From NCBI RefSeq assembly GCF_017833255.1, contig NZ_JAFIBU010000001.1, forward strand, positions 2,910,001 to 2,974,000: a stretch of DNA of 64,000 nt. The letters run 5' to 3'. The notes below the pieces were generated by a model, which worked only from the letters and a program-made list of their open reading frames with translations, did not search any database and was not told the origin of the DNA. Of the stretch, positions 41,428-51,302 are shown in pieces (positions within the stretch are counted from its first letter, which is position 1; each line of letters starts with the position of its first letter). Both the position numbers and the translations under genes were made by a program. This DNA is from Paenibacillus sp. PvR098. GTDB taxonomy: Bacteria > Bacillota > Bacilli > Paenibacillales > NBRC-103111.

Positions 41428-41448
41428 AGTGCCACCCACCAGCCCAGA

Positions 41449-41661
41449 TTATTGAAACACGAGGCGAAGCAGCTCTGAAATTCCCAGGTCCAGAACGTAG
41501 AAGTACACCGTCACTAAGGTGACCGTAAATAATACGACCAGCGTGTAGCTAATCAACTCTTTACGGCTAGGCCATTTTACTTTTTTCAGTTCGGACCAAC
41601 TGTCCGTAAAAAAAGAAAATGTGTTGCCGAATCCCTGCTTCATTTTAGCCAAAAAGGACAC
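41449..41661 (-). CDS. secE: Protein translocase subunit SecE
   Basis: This 70-residue subunit of SecYEG has an amphipathic region with the conserved ELKKVKWPSRKEL and one membrane helix (about residues 40-58). It is the short Gram-positive form. It starts at GTG 41661, 7 bases after GGAGG. It lies between rpmG and nusG as usual. Confidence 0.95.
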   Translation of the reverse strand: MSFLAKMKQGFGNTFSFFTDSWSELKKVKWPSRKELISYTLVVLFTVTLVTVYFYVLDLGISELLRLVFQ

Positions 41662-41678
41662 AACTACACCTCCAAAAA

Positions 41679-41828
41679 CTAGCGAGTTTCGCGATGAGCT
41701 GTTTGTTCATTGCAAAACTTGCAATATTTCTTCAACTCCATGCGGTCAGGATGGTTGCGCTTATTTTTGGTGGATGTATAGTTTCTTTGCTTGCAGTTTG
41801 TGCACGCTAAAGTGATGATCACCCGCAT
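41679..41828 (-). CDS. rpmG: 50S ribosomal protein L33, zinc-binding form
   Basis: A 49-residue bL33 is read on the minus strand from ATG 41828: [20 protein letters not shown], ending TAHRETR. Two CxxC pairs (CTNC and CKFC) make it the zinc-containing form. AGGAGG lies 7 bases upstream. L36 and S14 in this window are also zinc forms, so no zinc-independent substitutes are encoded here. Confidence 0.95.
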   Translation of the reverse strand: MRVIITLACTNCKQRNYTSTKNKRNHPDRMELKKYCKFCNEQTAHRETR

Positions 41829-41915
41829 GATGTACACCTCCTACGGACCAGCCTCAAAATTTGCGGCCTTAAACGATCAGCAAAAAAAACGCCTTTCAAC
41901 TAAGGCCACCAAAAC

Positions 41916-41944
41916 ACTTTATCACACAGCCATGCTTGTGTCAA
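41916..41944 (-). promoter_or_regulatory. Promoter of rpmG-secE-nusG
   Basis: Minus-strand perfect TTGACA (41939-41944) and TAAAGT (41916-41921), spacer 17, with TGA before the -10 (extended). It lies about 90 bases before rpmG. Confidence 0.82.
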
Positions 41945-42045
41945 GGATAAGTGATTAACAAGGCTGCAGCCCCCGTCCAAATCCATTATTGACCAAGCCA
42001 AAGGCTCCTAAACGAATCTCGAATCTTTTTATATCAACGAAGCTC

Positions 42046-42074
42046 TTGCCATTGGAGAACATTTGTTCTATAAT
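42046..42074 (+). promoter_or_regulatory. Promoter-like sequence antisense to sigH
   Basis: Plus-strand TTGCCA (42046-42051) and a perfect TATAAT (42069-42074) have a 17-base spacer. It points rightward into the sigH 3' end, with no plus-strand gene beyond. It may also be chance in AT-rich sequence. Confidence 0.45.
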
Positions 42075-42082
42075 GAGCGTAT

Positions 42083-42117
42083 AAAAAAGCACCCCGCTCG
42101 TAAGCATAAGGCGCTTT
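42083..42117 (-). terminator. Terminator after sigH
   Basis: Minus-strand AAAGCGCC (42110-42117) pairs with GGUGCUUU (42086-42093), one pair being G-U, followed by a run of Us. Confidence 0.8.
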
Positions 42118-42122
42118 ACATT

Positions 42123-42767
42123 TTACGCATCGCGAACTTCCAAATACCTTTCCAGCTTGCGTTTCACCCGTTGAAGCGCATTGTCAATTGACTTGACGTG
42201 ACGGTCAAGATCAACAGCAATCTCCTGATAGGAGCGTCCGTCCAAATACAACATCAGCACTCTGCGTTCAAGATCACTCAATATCTCGCCCATCTTATCC
42301 TCAAGTCCACTGAACTCCTCCTGATTGATGATGAGCTCCTCCGGATCCGATACCCTGGAGCCACAGATCACATCAAGCAGCGTCCGGTCGGAATCTTCAT
42401 CATAAATAGGCTTATCCAGCGAAACGTAAGAATTCAGAGGAATGTGCTTTTGCCGCGTGGCGGTTTTAATCGCAGTAATGATTTGGCGGGTTATGCACAG
42501 TTCAGCAAAAGCTTTAAAGGAGGCAAGCTTATCCCCACGGAAATCGCGGATCGCTTTATATAGACCGATCATGCCTTCTTGCACGATATCTTCCCTGTCA
42601 GCGCCAATCAAAAAATAAGAACGTGCTTTGGCGCGGACGAAGTTTTTATACTTGTTGATCAAGTACTCCAGTGCATCGCTATTTCCATCTCGGACCGCTT
42701 CGACAAGATCTTCGTCTGCCTTGAGGTCGTATTCGTCCATTCTCAACTCTTTGAAGTCGACACTCAC
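42123..42767 (-). CDS. sigH: RNA polymerase sporulation sigma factor SigH
   Basis: This is a 214-residue sigma-70-family factor. Region 2 includes LEYLINKYKNFVRAKARSYF and EDIVQEGMIGLYKAIRDF; region 4 has LERRVLMLYLDGRSYQEIA and a helix-turn-helix. SigH directs early sporulation and competence genes, including spo0A and kinA in B. subtilis. It starts at GTG 42767 with GGAGGG upstream. It has its own promoter and terminator. A possible antisense promoter faces its 3' end. Confidence 0.95.
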   Translation of the reverse strand: MSVDFKELRMDEYDLKADEDLVEAVRDGNSDALEYLINKYKNFVRAKARSYFLIGADREDIVQEGMIGLYKAIRDFRGDKLASFKAFAELCITRQIITAIKTATRQKHIPLNSYVSLDKPIYDEDSDRTLLDVICGSRVSDPEELIINQEEFSGLEDKMGEILSDLERRVLMLYLDGRSYQEIAVDLDRHVKSIDNALQRVKRKLERYLEVRDA

Positions 42768-42804
42768 TGCAATCCCTCCGGCCCAACGCTTGAAAGATAG
42801 GAAT

Positions 42805-42834
42805 AGTATACATTATGTAATCTATTAACGTCAA
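42805..42834 (-). promoter_or_regulatory. sigH promoter
   Basis: Minus-strand TTGACG (42829-42834) and TATACT (42805-42810) with an 18-base spacer, about 40 bases before the sigH GTG. In B. subtilis AbrB represses sigH; an AbrB site cannot be judged by eye. Confidence 0.72.
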
Positions 42835-42882
42835 CCGGGTTCCCACTAGAAAAACCAGCATTTGCTAGATTCGCAGTGCACG

Positions 42883-43398
42883 CTACCGCCCTCTTCGCCA
42901 CTTTTCGAACATGGCCCGAACATCGTCGCTAAGCCGCTTGTCGAAGGTATTCCGCCGCCCCGCGGCCTCGTTTTCAATCTTACGCCGGATCTCCACACGC
43001 GCCTGTCGCAGCTTCACGAGAAGCTCGCTTGCCGGTACACGGAAAGCACCCTTACCAAAAATAACATGCTGCTCTGTCATATCTGAAGTGGCCACATATA
43101 CTTGCTTGCGCCGGCCGATATGCGCCGTAACCAATCGCTCGATCAGTTCATCCGCCGTTTCCTTCTCTTTGGTGTAGTAAATCGCAAGCTTATTTTGCAC
43201 ATATTTACCACCAAGTCCCGGAACATAATAAGCGTCAAATACAACGATCACTTTCATGCCCGAGAACGATTGATATTCCCCCATCATCTCAATTAGCCGA
43301 TCCCGCGCTTCTTCCAGCTTGATTTCTTTTAGCGCCCGAAGCTCAGGCCAGTCACCGATAATGTTGTATCCGTCTACGATTAAAGTTTCCTGTATCAT
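42883..43398 (-). CDS. rae1: Ribosome-dependent mRNA endonuclease Rae1 (YacP, NYN domain)
   Basis: This is a 171-residue NYN/PIN-like nuclease. Acidic active-site residues appear in LIVDGYNIIGDW and VVFDAYYVPG, and TSDMTEQHV matches the family. The B. subtilis homologue cleaves mRNAs inside the ribosomal A site. I chose ATG 43398 (MIQETLIVDGYN); an extension to 43458 runs into rlmB. It lies in the cysS-mrnC-rlmB-rae1 cluster as in B. subtilis. Confidence 0.9.
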   Translation of the reverse strand: MIQETLIVDGYNIIGDWPELRALKEIKLEEARDRLIEMMGEYQSFSGMKVIVVFDAYYVPGLGGKYVQNKLAIYYTKEKETADELIERLVTAHIGRRKQVYVATSDMTEQHVIFGKGAFRVPASELLVKLRQARVEIRRKIENEAAGRRNTFDKRLSDDVRAMFEKWRRGR

Positions 43399-43423
43399 TA
43401 AGCTTCGCCCCGCTGGAAGCGCG

Positions 43424-44167
43424 CTAGCGGGCAGCCGTCCGCTGCCGTACGACTTCATACATGAAGACCGACGCGGCTACGGAGGCATTAAGCGAGTTAA
43501 TTTGCCCGACCATTGGCAGCTTAAGCAAAAAATCGCACTTTTCCTTAATCAATCGACCAACGCCTTTGCCTTCATTACCAATCACAATGGCAAGCGGCAG
43601 GGCCAAATTCGTCTGGTACACCGGCTGCTCAGCACCGACATCTGCACCGGCAACCCATACTCCGCGCTCCTTTAACAGCTCGATGGTCTGGGCCAAGTTC
43701 GTCACACGCGCAACCGGCACATACTCTACGGCGCCGGCAGATGTCTTCGACACCGTGGCCGTCAATCCTACCGAACGTCTTTTCGGGATAATGACCCCAT
43801 GCACACCGGTACAATCCGCTGTACGCAGAATCGAACCTAGGTTGTGCGGGTCTTCTATTTCATCAAGCAGGAGCAAGAACGGCATCTCTCCGCGTTCCTC
43901 AGCCCTTGCTAGTAAATCCTCAACCTCTGCGTAAGCGTACGCCGCCACTTGAGCGACGATTCCTTGATGCTGCAGGCCGTCAGCCATTTGATCCAGCTTC
44001 CGCTTGTCGGCGAACTGAACAATGACCCCATTCTGCTTCGCTTCTGCAATAATCGGCTGAATGAGCTGCTTTTGTGCCTGCTCGGCAATCCAAATCTTAT
44101 TGATGGTTCGCCCGGAACGCAGTGCTTCCAGAACCGAGTGCTTTCCCCCGATAAACTCTTCTTCCAT
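43424..44167 (-). CDS. rlmB: 23S rRNA (guanosine-2'-O-)-methyltransferase RlmB
   Basis: This 247-residue SPOUT-class TrmH family enzyme has an N-terminal substrate-binding domain (EFIGGKHSVLEALRSG) and the trefoil-knot domain with DEIEDPHNLGSILRTA, VIGNEGKGV and SLNASVAASV. It is predicted to methylate G2251 (E. coli numbering) of 23S rRNA. I chose ATG 44167, 9 bases after AGGGGG; a TTG at 44173 is closer. Confidence 0.93.
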   Translation of the reverse strand: MEEEFIGGKHSVLEALRSGRTINKIWIAEQAQKQLIQPIIAEAKQNGVIVQFADKRKLDQMADGLQHQGIVAQVAAYAYAEVEDLLARAEERGEMPFLLLLDEIEDPHNLGSILRTADCTGVHGVIIPKRRSVGLTATVSKTSAGAVEYVPVARVTNLAQTIELLKERGVWVAGADVGAEQPVYQTNLALPLAIVIGNEGKGVGRLIKEKCDFLLKLPMVGQINSLNASVAASVFMYEVVRQRTAAR

Positions 44168-44197
44168 GCTCAAGCGCCCCCTTTCTTTCTTCGAATG

Positions 44198-44635
44198 TTA
44201 TTTATCCCGCTCCAACGATAGCATCATCAAATAGTGAAGTCGCTCCCATTGCTGCGTGTAATACAAAAAGCCGATCAAACACTCAAAAGCGGTGCTGTGC
44301 CGATATTCCAGCACATCCGCATTCTTCGCCGTCGTCCCCGACTTGGCATTGCGCCCCCGTTTGACGACATCCAGTTCCTCCTCAGTCAAATACGGCAGCC
44401 AGCGCTGCAGTGATTTGGCCTGCGATTTGGCCGAAACATATTGGGTAGCCATCCGATGTAAGTAGTTTGGCTTATGGTTTGTTTGCGCAACCACATACTG
44501 CCGTACGAACACCTCATAGACAGCGTCTCCCATATAGGCCAGTACGAGCGGATGAAGCTGGCTCGTTTCACGGGCGGGCGGGAAAGAAAATAAATTGGTT
44601 TTGATCTCCTGATCCAACAGTCCGTCCCATTCCAT
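44198..44635 (-). CDS. mrnC: Mini-ribonuclease 3
   Basis: This is a 145-residue RNase III catalytic domain without a dsRNA-binding domain. Active-site acidic residues lie in YMGDAVYEVFVR and in the ECLIGFLYY segment. Mini-III matures 23S rRNA ends in B. subtilis. It lies between cysS and rlmB, 9 bases downstream of cysS. Confidence 0.94.
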   Translation of the reverse strand: MEWDGLLDQEIKTNLFSFPPARETSQLHPLVLAYMGDAVYEVFVRQYVVAQTNHKPNYLHRMATQYVSAKSQAKSLQRWLPYLTEEELDVVKRGRNAKSGTTAKNADVLEYRHSTAFECLIGFLYYTQQWERLHYLMMLSLERDK

Positions 44636-44644
44636 AAGCTCGTC

Positions 44645-46048
44645 CTACTTTCGTCGCCAGCGGATACCTTGAGCCGTATCTTCGAGCAGAATTCCCCGCT
44701 CTGTCAGCAAATCCCGAATTTCATCGGCCCGAGCCCAGTTTTTGGATTTTCGTGCTTCAGTTCTTTCTGCTATGAGCCGATCCACTTCTTCATCCAGTAA
44801 TTCCCCAGCTTCAGGAGCCAGTATACCCAGTACACCGTCCATCGCTGCAAACTGCTGCACGAACAGTTCCAAGGAACCAGAAGTCACCCGCTCCGAGTTC
44901 AAGTAAGTATTCGCCGCACTGACAAGCTCGAACACCGCCGTAATGGCATCCGGAGTATTGAAATCATCGTTCATCTTCGCTTCGAATTGCTCCTTCGCCG
45001 TATGGACCGCGTGAGCTACCGCATCCTCCGCTTCCCCTGCTTCGGCCGACTGCAGTCTGTGCTTCAAGGCCCCAATACAGTTGTCCACGCGGGCTAAACT
45101 GCCTTTCGCTTGCTGTACCGCGTCCTCGCTGAAATTAAGCGGATTACGGTAATGGCCGGACAGCATAAAATAGCGGATGACCTGGCCCGGCATCTCCTTT
45201 AGCAGTTGATGCACTTGAACGCCGTTGCCAAGCGATTTGGACATTTTTTCGTTATTGATATTCACAAATCCATTGTGCATCCAATAATTCACCATTCGAT
45301 GACCGGTTAATCCCTCAGACTGGGCAATTTCACATTCATGATGCGGAAAAGCAAGATCCTGCCCGCCACCATGGATATCAATCGTTTCGCCCAAATATTT
45401 ACGAACCAGCGCCGAGCATTCGATGTGCCATCCCGGACGGCCGTCACCCCACGGGCTCGACCAACTGATTTCACCCGGCTTGGCCGCCTTCCAAAGCACG
45501 AAGTCCTGCGGATTCTCCTTGCGCTCATCCACATCTACACGAATGCCGTACTGCAGCTCCTCCAAGTTCTGGTGAGAAAGCTTGCCGTACTCGGCGAATT
45601 TGGACGTTCGGAAATAAACGTCTCCTCCCGCTGAGTAAGCATAATCTTTGGCTACCAGCCCCGAAATAAACTCAATAATTTCCGTCATGTTTTCCGTTAC
45701 GCGAGGATGCAACGTCGCCTCGCGAACGCCTAATCCCGTCGTATCCTCGTAATATTTCTGCACGAACAGGTCAGCCACCTCCGGAACGGTGGTGCCCATC
45801 TCTGCAGCCTTCTTGATCAACTTGTCGTCCACGTCGGTAAAATTAACAATAAAACTCACTTCATAGCCGACCGATTCCAAATAACGACGAACCACATCAA
45901 AGAAAATAACCGGTCTGGCATTCCCGATGTGAATATAATCGTATACGGTCGGACCGCACACATACATTTTTACTTTACCCGATTCGAGCGGTATAAAATC
46001 TTCTTTCGTACGGGTCATCGTGTTATAGATTTTAAGCGACATCGTCAA
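44645..46048 (-). CDS. cysS: Cysteinyl-tRNA synthetase
   Basis: This 467-residue class I synthetase has [15 protein letters not shown] (HIGH motif and first zinc cysteine), WHIECSAL and HHECE zinc ligands, and KMSKSLGN. It charges tRNA-Cys. The TTG 46048 start overlaps the cysE stop (TTGA) and has GGAGG 6 bases upstream; ATG 46042 is the alternative. Cotranscription with cysE behind a cysteine T-box ties cysteine synthesis and charging to tRNA-Cys status. Confidence 0.96.
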   Translation of the reverse strand: MTMSLKIYNTMTRTKEDFIPLESGKVKMYVCGPTVYDYIHIGNARPVIFFDVVRRYLESVGYEVSFIVNFTDVDDKLIKKAAEMGTTVPEVADLFVQKYYEDTTGLGVREATLHPRVTENMTEIIEFISGLVAKDYAYSAGGDVYFRTSKFAEYGKLSHQNLEELQYGIRVDVDERKENPQDFVLWKAAKPGEISWSSPWGDGRPGWHIECSALVRKYLGETIDIHGGGQDLAFPHHECEIAQSEGLTGHRMVNYWMHNGFVNINNEKMSKSLGNGVQVHQLLKEMPGQVIRYFMLSGHYRNPLNFSEDAVQQAKGSLARVDNCIGALKHRLQSAEAGEAEDAVAHAVHTAKEQFEAKMNDDFNTPDAITAVFELVSAANTYLNSERVTSGSLELFVQQFAAMDGVLGILAPEAGELLDEEVDRLIAERTEARKSKNWARADEIRDLLTERGILLEDTAQGIRWRRK

Positions 46049-46701
46049 TCTTTTCCTCCGATCTTAGTTTTCACTGCTTCTCTGTTCTCCGCCGCCTTCA
46101 ACTCGTCCAGCTGCTGCTGAAGCTGCTTGAACATATCGACCACCGGATCCGGCAGCTTGTCATGCTCCAGCCGGCCCACGCGAACGCCGTCCCGCTTAAC
46201 GATACGGCCAGGAATGCCCACTACCGTGCTGTTCGGCGGCACTTCACTCAGCACCACCGCATTCGATCCGATACGGGAGTTGTCTCCTACAGTGAAGGAG
46301 CCGAGCACTTTGGCTCCGGCCGAAATGACCACATTATTGCCAAGAGTCGGATGGCGTTTCCCCCGTTCCTTTCCCGTCCCCCCCAGCGTGACTCCGTGAT
46401 AAAGCAGTACGTCATCGCCGATTTCACAGGTTTCCCCAATCACGACTCCCATCCCGTGATCGATAAAAAATCTCCGCCCAATGACCGCACCAGGATGAAT
46501 CTCAATCCCTGTCATAAACCGGCTGATTTGAGAAATCACTCGGGCTAACGTATACCAGCGCTGCTTATAAAACCAATGGGCGACGCGATGCGCCCAGAGT
46601 GCATGCAAACCGGCATAAGTAAACACGACTTCGAACCAGCCCCTGGCTGCGGGGTCGTTCTCAAAGATCGTATTGATGTCTTCCTTCATCCGTTTGAACA
46701 T
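46045..46701 (-). CDS. cysE: Serine O-acetyltransferase
   Basis: CysE makes O-acetylserine from serine and acetyl-CoA, the precursor used with sulfide to form cysteine. The 218-residue protein has an N-terminal helical part and left-handed beta-helix hexapeptide repeats ([20 protein letters not shown], then [14 protein letters not shown]). The active-site histidines in DHGMG and YHGVT are present. It is the first gene after the T-box leader. It links to sat and cysH at the other end of the window. Confidence 0.95.
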   Translation of the reverse strand: MFKRMKEDINTIFENDPAARGWFEVVFTYAGLHALWAHRVAHWFYKQRWYTLARVISQISRFMTGIEIHPGAVIGRRFFIDHGMGVVIGETCEIGDDVLLYHGVTLGGTGKERGKRHPTLGNNVVISAGAKVLGSFTVGDNSRIGSNAVVLSEVPPNSTVVGIPGRIVKRDGVRVGRLEHDKLPDPVVDMFKQLQQQLDELKAAENREAVKTKIGGKD

Positions 46702-46753
46702 ATCGTTTCCCCGCTTTCACTTTACCTTGTAGCAGAGCGAAAGAACGCTGCGC

Positions 46754-47085
46754 AAAAACGCCTCCGCAGCCGATTTGGCTGCAGAGGCGTTCGAATGTCG
46801 CGGTTCCACTCTGCTTGGATAAGCATAAACCCCAGTTCCCGATAACCATCATCGGCCAGGAGGCTTACCCGTCTTATATCGTTCGTATCGTGAACGTCAC
46901 GGTAAAGGCTACCCTGCCGCTGCAGCCGGAGCGCTAGCAGGCAGATCGTCTTTACGGCTCCCGGGTGCACTTCCGAATAAAGAGGATTGGACAATTCGCA
47001 GCCGGCGTGCTTGCACACCGATTGTCCTCTCTGAGAATCCCGCTTTTTCCGTACTTTCCCGTTCGTCGCCACTAGGTATATGTTG
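46754..47085 (-). promoter_or_regulatory. Cysteine-specific T-box leader of cysES
   Basis: The minus strand contains the T-box sequence AGAGTGGAACCGCG (46799-46812). It is followed at once by a terminator, AACGCCTC...GCAGCC pairing with GGCTGC...GAGGCGTT and Us (46754-46791). A long stem I region precedes it. The codon UGC within AAGUGCACC (46967-46969) is well placed as the specifier, which would read uncharged tRNA-Cys. Confidence 0.9.
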
Positions 47086-47107
47086 AAGCAGCATCAATGA
47101 TCCATTT

Positions 47108-47136
47108 AGTATATCGAAAAATCGAAAGGTTTACAA
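47108..47136 (-). promoter_or_regulatory. Promoter of the T-box-cysES unit
   Basis: Minus-strand TTGTAA (47131-47136) and TATACT (47108-47113), spacer 17. The -35 overlaps the gltX stop codon. Confidence 0.62.
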
Positions 47137-48582
47137 TAACTTCTTGATCCGGCGGATGACCGTTTCTTTGCCCAACAAATGCAAGGTCATATTCAAGTCG
47201 GGCCCATGCATCTGACCCGTCAAGGCCACACGTACCGTCATAAAAAGCGGTTTTCCCTTATATCCGGTTTCCGTTTGGACGGCCTTCAGCATCGCCTTCA
47301 GCGCATCCACATGAAACTCCGCTGCCTGCTCCACCTGAGTTAAGAAGCTGCGCAACACAAGGGGCGCATGCTCTTCCGCAAGCATCGCTTTAGCCTCTTC
47401 ATCATAGCTGACGTCCTCACGGAAGAACAGCTCCGACAAGTCAACAATTTCAGCGGCATAACGCAGCTGCTCCTGATAAAGTCCGACCAAAGAGTGCGCC
47501 CACTGCTCCTGTTCACCCGTCAGCTCCTGCGGCAGTTTGCCGGCTTTTTGCAGTAGGGGCAAAGCGAGTCCTACAATCCGCTCGGTGTCTGCCTTTTTGA
47601 TGTAGACGTTGTTCATCCAATTGAGCTTATCCATATCGAATACTGCAGGACTCTTGGACAACCGGTCAAGGTCGAATCCTGCAATCAGCTCTTCCTTCGT
47701 GAAGATCTCTTCTTCTCCTTTCGGAGACCAGCCCAGAAGCGCGATGAAGTTCATCACCGCTTCCGGCAAATAGCCGAGCTCTTTATACTGCTCGATGAAC
47801 TGGATGATGGACTCGTCCCGTTTGCTCATCTTTTTGCGGTCTTGGTTGAGAATCAGCGCCAGATGCGCGAATTCCGGCACAGGAAGGCCGAGCGCTTCAT
47901 ACATCATGATCTGCCGCGGCGTATTGGTCAGGTGCTCCTCTCCGCGAATAACGAGGGTGATACCCATAAGGTGGTCATCAAGAATAACCGCGAAGTTGTA
48001 CGTTGGGATGCCATCCGGACGGACAATAATAAAGTCACCGATGCCGTTCGTATCGAATTCGACGCGCTCGCGAATCCGGTCATCGAAGGCAATCGCCTTG
48101 TTCTCGGGCACACGGAAGCGGATTGAAGGCTTGCGTCCTTCTGCCGTATAGGCCTCAGCCTGCTCTGGCGTCAGTTGACGGCACTTCCCCGAATACATCG
48201 GCATCTGGCTGGCCGCCTCCTGCTTCGCCCGCTCCTCCTCCAGCTCCGCCTCCGAGCAGTAACAGGGATAAGCGTTCCCTTGCTCCAGAAGTTGATCGAT
48301 GAACGGCTGATACAAACCCAGCCGCTCAGTCTGCCGATACGGACCGTGCGGACCTCCGACATCCACACTCTCATCCCAGTCCACGCCAAGCCACTTCAAA
48401 CCGTTCAGTTGGCTGTCAACTCCCGTTTCCACATGACGGGTTTGGTCCGTATCCTCAAACCGGATCACGAACTGGCCACCCTGCTTACGGGCGATCAAAT
48501 AATTAAACAGCGCCGTACGCGCTCCCCCGATATGTAAATGCCCTGTCGGACTCGGCGCATACCTTACACGAAACTGTGACAT
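47131..48582 (-). CDS. gltX: Glutamyl-tRNA synthetase
   Basis: This is a 483-residue class I synthetase with [14 protein letters not shown] (HIGH motif) and DRKKMSKRD (KMSKS motif). In most Firmicutes the enzyme is non-discriminating and also charges tRNA-Gln for GatCAB; this is inferred from the lineage. GGGGAGGAG precedes ATG 48582. It is upstream of the cysE T-box, as in B. subtilis. Confidence 0.97.
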   Translation of the reverse strand: MSQFRVRYAPSPTGHLHIGGARTALFNYLIARKQGGQFVIRFEDTDQTRHVETGVDSQLNGLKWLGVDWDESVDVGGPHGPYRQTERLGLYQPFIDQLLEQGNAYPCYCSEAELEEERAKQEAASQMPMYSGKCRQLTPEQAEAYTAEGRKPSIRFRVPENKAIAFDDRIRERVEFDTNGIGDFIIVRPDGIPTYNFAVILDDHLMGITLVIRGEEHLTNTPRQIMMYEALGLPVPEFAHLALILNQDRKKMSKRDESIIQFIEQYKELGYLPEAVMNFIALLGWSPKGEEEIFTKEELIAGFDLDRLSKSPAVFDMDKLNWMNNVYIKKADTERIVGLALPLLQKAGKLPQELTGEQEQWAHSLVGLYQEQLRYAAEIVDLSELFFREDVSYDEEAKAMLAEEHAPLVLRSFLTQVEQAAEFHVDALKAMLKAVQTETGYKGKPLFMTVRVALTGQMHGPDLNMTLHLLGKETVIRRIKKLL

Positions 48583-48667
48583 ACTTTATTCTCCTCCCCT
48601 GCTCTGCAGACGTTCCTCTAAGCCGAATGAGCCCTGCGAGCCGATCCATCCGTCAAAATAATATCTG

Positions 48668-49156
48668 TTATGATAGCACACCTTGGACAAGACAAACAAC
48701 CGCTTGTGCCGCGATCCCTTCCCCGCGTCCCGTAAATCCGAGCTGCTCGGTCGTCGTCGCTTTTACATTCACTTGGCTCGTCTCCGCTTCAAGCGCCTCA
48801 GCGATTCGCTGCACCATCGCCGGAATGTACGGAGCCATCTTCGGTCTTTGCGCAATGATCGTGCAATCCACGTTCCCCAAGCGATACCCTGCTTCCTTCG
48901 CCATTCTCCAAACGTCTACCAGCAGCTTGTAGCTATCCGCATCCTTAAAAGCGGCATCCGTATCCGGATAATGCTTACCGATATCGCCAAACCCAAGGGC
49001 TCCCAGAATGGCGTCGCTCAGCGCATGCAGCAGCACGTCCGCGTCCGAATGTCCCAGCAGTCCCTTTTCGTACGGAATATCCACTCCGCCGATGATGCAC
49101 TTGCGCCCTTCCACCAACTGGTGTACATCGAAGCCTTGTCCTACTCGAATCATCAT
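48668..49156 (-). CDS. ispF: 2-C-methyl-D-erythritol 2,4-cyclodiphosphate synthase
   Basis: This 162-residue enzyme of the MEP isoprenoid pathway forms the cyclic diphosphate. Metal ligands GFDVHQL (D10 and H12) and [11 protein letters not shown] are present, plus [16 protein letters not shown]. The start ATG 49156 overlaps the ispD stop. It is coupled with ispD, which supplies the preceding intermediate via IspE. Confidence 0.95.
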   Translation of the reverse strand: MMIRVGQGFDVHQLVEGRKCIIGGVDIPYEKGLLGHSDADVLLHALSDAILGALGFGDIGKHYPDTDAAFKDADSYKLLVDVWRMAKEAGYRLGNVDCTIIAQRPKMAPYIPAMVQRIAEALEAETSQVNVKATTTEQLGFTGRGEGIAAQAVVCLVQGVLS

Positions 49157-49857
49157 TTCTTCTCTCCCCTGACATTGCGAATAATCCACTCCGCCCAAGG
49201 CAAATCCTCGGGAGTCGTGATTTTAATATTGTAGTAGTCGGCTTCCACCACCGACACACGGATCCCCATCCGCTCCACCAACATGGCATCGTCTGTCCCT
49301 ATAAACCCTTCTTGCCGGGCGCGTTCATGCGCCTCCAGCAGAACGGAAAGACGAAAAGCCTGCGGGGTTTGAATCGCCCACAAGCTGCTCCGGTCAGGAG
49401 TGGATTGGATCACGCCTGTGCCGTCCACGACTTTGATCGTGTCCTTCACGGGCACGGCAAGCACCGCCGCTTCCGTCTTCATCGCTTGATGCAGACAGGC
49501 GGTAAGGTGCTCAACTGCCGCGAACGGTCTAACACCATCATGCACCATGACCCAATCGACAGTCCCGTTCAAAGCCAGCAAGCCTTGATAAACGGAATCC
49601 TGCCGTTCTTTCCCACCCTGTAAAATATGGTCCACTTTGCCCAGCCCGTATTCCTTGACATATTGACTGCAGCGCTGCACATCGTCCGCTCCGGTAACGA
49701 GCGCGATGCTATTCACCGCATCGAAGCGTTCAAACAGCTCCAGCGTATGTACGAGAACCGGTTTATCGTTTAATAGCAAATACTGTTTGCTTTCTTTCGT
49801 ACCCATCCGCGAGCCCTTGCCCGCAGCCACGACTACTACTCCAAGTCTGATCGTCAA
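49153..49857 (-). CDS. ispD: 2-C-methyl-D-erythritol 4-phosphate cytidylyltransferase
   Basis: This 234-residue nucleotidyltransferase of the MEP pathway has [11 protein letters not shown], the CTP-binding loop, and MVHDGVRPF and GTDDAMLVE motifs. The start is uncertain. TTG 49857 (MTIRLGVVV) follows AGGTGG by 5 bases and fits homologues, but a longer frame opens at 49875. It overlaps ispF by 4 bases. Confidence 0.92.
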   Translation of the reverse strand: MTIRLGVVVVAAGKGSRMGTKESKQYLLLNDKPVLVHTLELFERFDAVNSIALVTGADDVQRCSQYVKEYGLGKVDHILQGGKERQDSVYQGLLALNGTVDWVMVHDGVRPFAAVEHLTACLHQAMKTEAAVLAVPVKDTIKVVDGTGVIQSTPDRSSLWAIQTPQAFRLSVLLEAHERARQEGFIGTDDAMLVERMGIRVSVVEADYYNIKITTPEDLPWAEWIIRNVRGEKK

Positions 49858-49967
49858 CTTGTCCACCTGCCACAATATATCGGCTTCGAGGCCAACCTGC
49901 CGCGAAAGCCCCAGCTTCCGGCAGAAGATATAGCTCCCGTTTAGCGCATCTACACTATCATACCGCT

Positions 49968-51065
49968 TTAGAGCGCTTTTTCCAATAGCTTGGGCTTAGC
50001 AAAAATCATTCGACCCGCCGAAGTTTGCAGTACGCTCGTGACCAGAACATCCAGCGTCGTGCCGATAAAGTCACGCCCGCCTTCCACCACAATCATCGTG
50101 CCGTCATCCAAATAAGCAACGCCTTGACCGTGCTCCTTGCCATCCTTGATCACCTGAACGAGAATCTCTTCGCCCGGCAGTACGACAGGCTTTACCGCAT
50201 TGGCCAAATCATTAATATTCAGAACCGATACTCCCTGCAATTCGCACACTTTGTTCAGGTTGAAGTCATTTGTAATGACCTTGCCTTGAAGCACCTTTGC
50301 AAGCTTGACCAGCTTGCTGTCCACCTCGGAAATCTCATCAAAATCTCCTTCGTAAATCAGCACCTTCACGTCGAGCTCCTTCTGAATCTTGTTCAAAATA
50401 TCCAGACCCCGGCGCCCACGGTTTCTTTTCAGCAGATCGGATGAATCAGCAATATGCTGCAGCTCCTCCAGCACGAATTCCGGAATGACCAGCGTGCCTT
50501 CAATAAACCCCGTCTTGCAAATATCCGCAATCCGGCCGTCGATAATGACGCTCGTGTCCAAAATTTTATGCTCCTCAAAGCCTTTGACCTCACCATGAGC
50601 GCCGCGCCTCCGATCCGAACGCCGCTGATCGATTGCCGCAAACAGCTCTTCTTTCTTCAAGATGCCAATTCGGTATCCTGCATACGAAAGAGCTGCAATA
50701 CACACCATGTGCACAAGTGGATTAAATAGTCCTGCACGCTCCAGCGGATTCAACAGGGCAGATGAGACCAACAGTCCCATGACCATACCTGCCGCTCCGG
50801 CAAGCATATCCGCTACCGGCATATTCGACGCGCGTTCTTCTCCCTGAACCATTACCTTGAGCAGTGAGCCTAGCGTCCATGAGCTGATTGAATAAAAGAC
50901 CAGCGCGCCAAGCGCAAACATCCATGCCCCTTGCCCGTTTACTTCTTTGATCCCTGTTACCGTACCTATGACTTCAAATAATGGTTTACCTATCGTATCA
51001 CTCCACTGTAATCCTAGCGTACCGCCAATAACTGCCAACAGAAGCTGGAACCATTTTTTCATCAT
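49968..51065 (-). CDS. yacL: PIN/TRAM-domain membrane protein YacL
   Basis: This 365-residue protein has about four N-terminal membrane helices (residues 5-130) and a PIN nuclease-like domain beginning at [16 protein letters not shown]. Conserved acidic residues run through [14 protein letters not shown] domain lies near the end ([20 protein letters not shown]). Related proteins are widespread in Gram-positives, but the RNA substrate is not established. I chose ATG 51065, 7 bases after GGAGGT. Confidence 0.9.
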   Translation of the reverse strand: MMKKWFQLLLAVIGGTLGLQWSDTIGKPLFEVIGTVTGIKEVNGQGAWMFALGALVFYSISSWTLGSLLKVMVQGEERASNMPVADMLAGAAGMVMGLLVSSALLNPLERAGLFNPLVHMVCIAALSYAGYRIGILKKEELFAAIDQRRSDRRRGAHGEVKGFEEHKILDTSVIIDGRIADICKTGFIEGTLVIPEFVLEELQHIADSSDLLKRNRGRRGLDILNKIQKELDVKVLIYEGDFDEISEVDSKLVKLAKVLQGKVITNDFNLNKVCELQGVSVLNINDLANAVKPVVLPGEEILVQVIKDGKEHGQGVAYLDDGTMIVVEGGRDFIGTTLDVLVTSVLQTSAGRMIFAKPKLLEKAL

Positions 51066-51084
51066 AGACTTCACCTCCATCAAA

Positions 51085-51110
51085 ATCTAGTACAACCATC
51101 TAGTACAACC
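51085..51110 (-). repeat. 13-bp tandem duplication upstream of yacL
   Basis: ATCTAGTACAACC occurs twice in direct succession (51085-51097 and 51098-51110), immediately upstream of the yacL ribosome-binding site. It may alter the promoter or leader; no function is evident. Confidence 0.8.
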
Positions 51111-51244
51111 TCCGAACAATGTCTTCTCAAAGCGGCAATCTCGCTCATTTCCACTTTTGCATGATGCTGTGGAGCGACATTGCCCCTTACGTTACAATTA
51201 TGAACCAAAAGTTTCCCGCCTAATCCTGCCACACAAAAAAAACA

Positions 51245-51284
51245 AAAAAGCATTTATTTTCCATAAGGAAAACAAATGCTTTTC
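51245..51284 (-). terminator. Terminator after pssA
   Basis: AAAAGCATTT (51247-51256) with TTTTCC pairs with GGAAAA and AAATGCTTTT (51274-51283), forming a long stem. On the minus strand a run of Us follows. Confidence 0.85.
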
Positions 51285-51302
51285 ATTTTCTCGAGTATCA
51301 CT

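Noticed and set aside
46722-47072. 116-codon minus-strand open frame upstream of cysE
   Set aside because: It coincides with the T-box leader, including the T-box core and terminator; the RNA structure explains the sequence.
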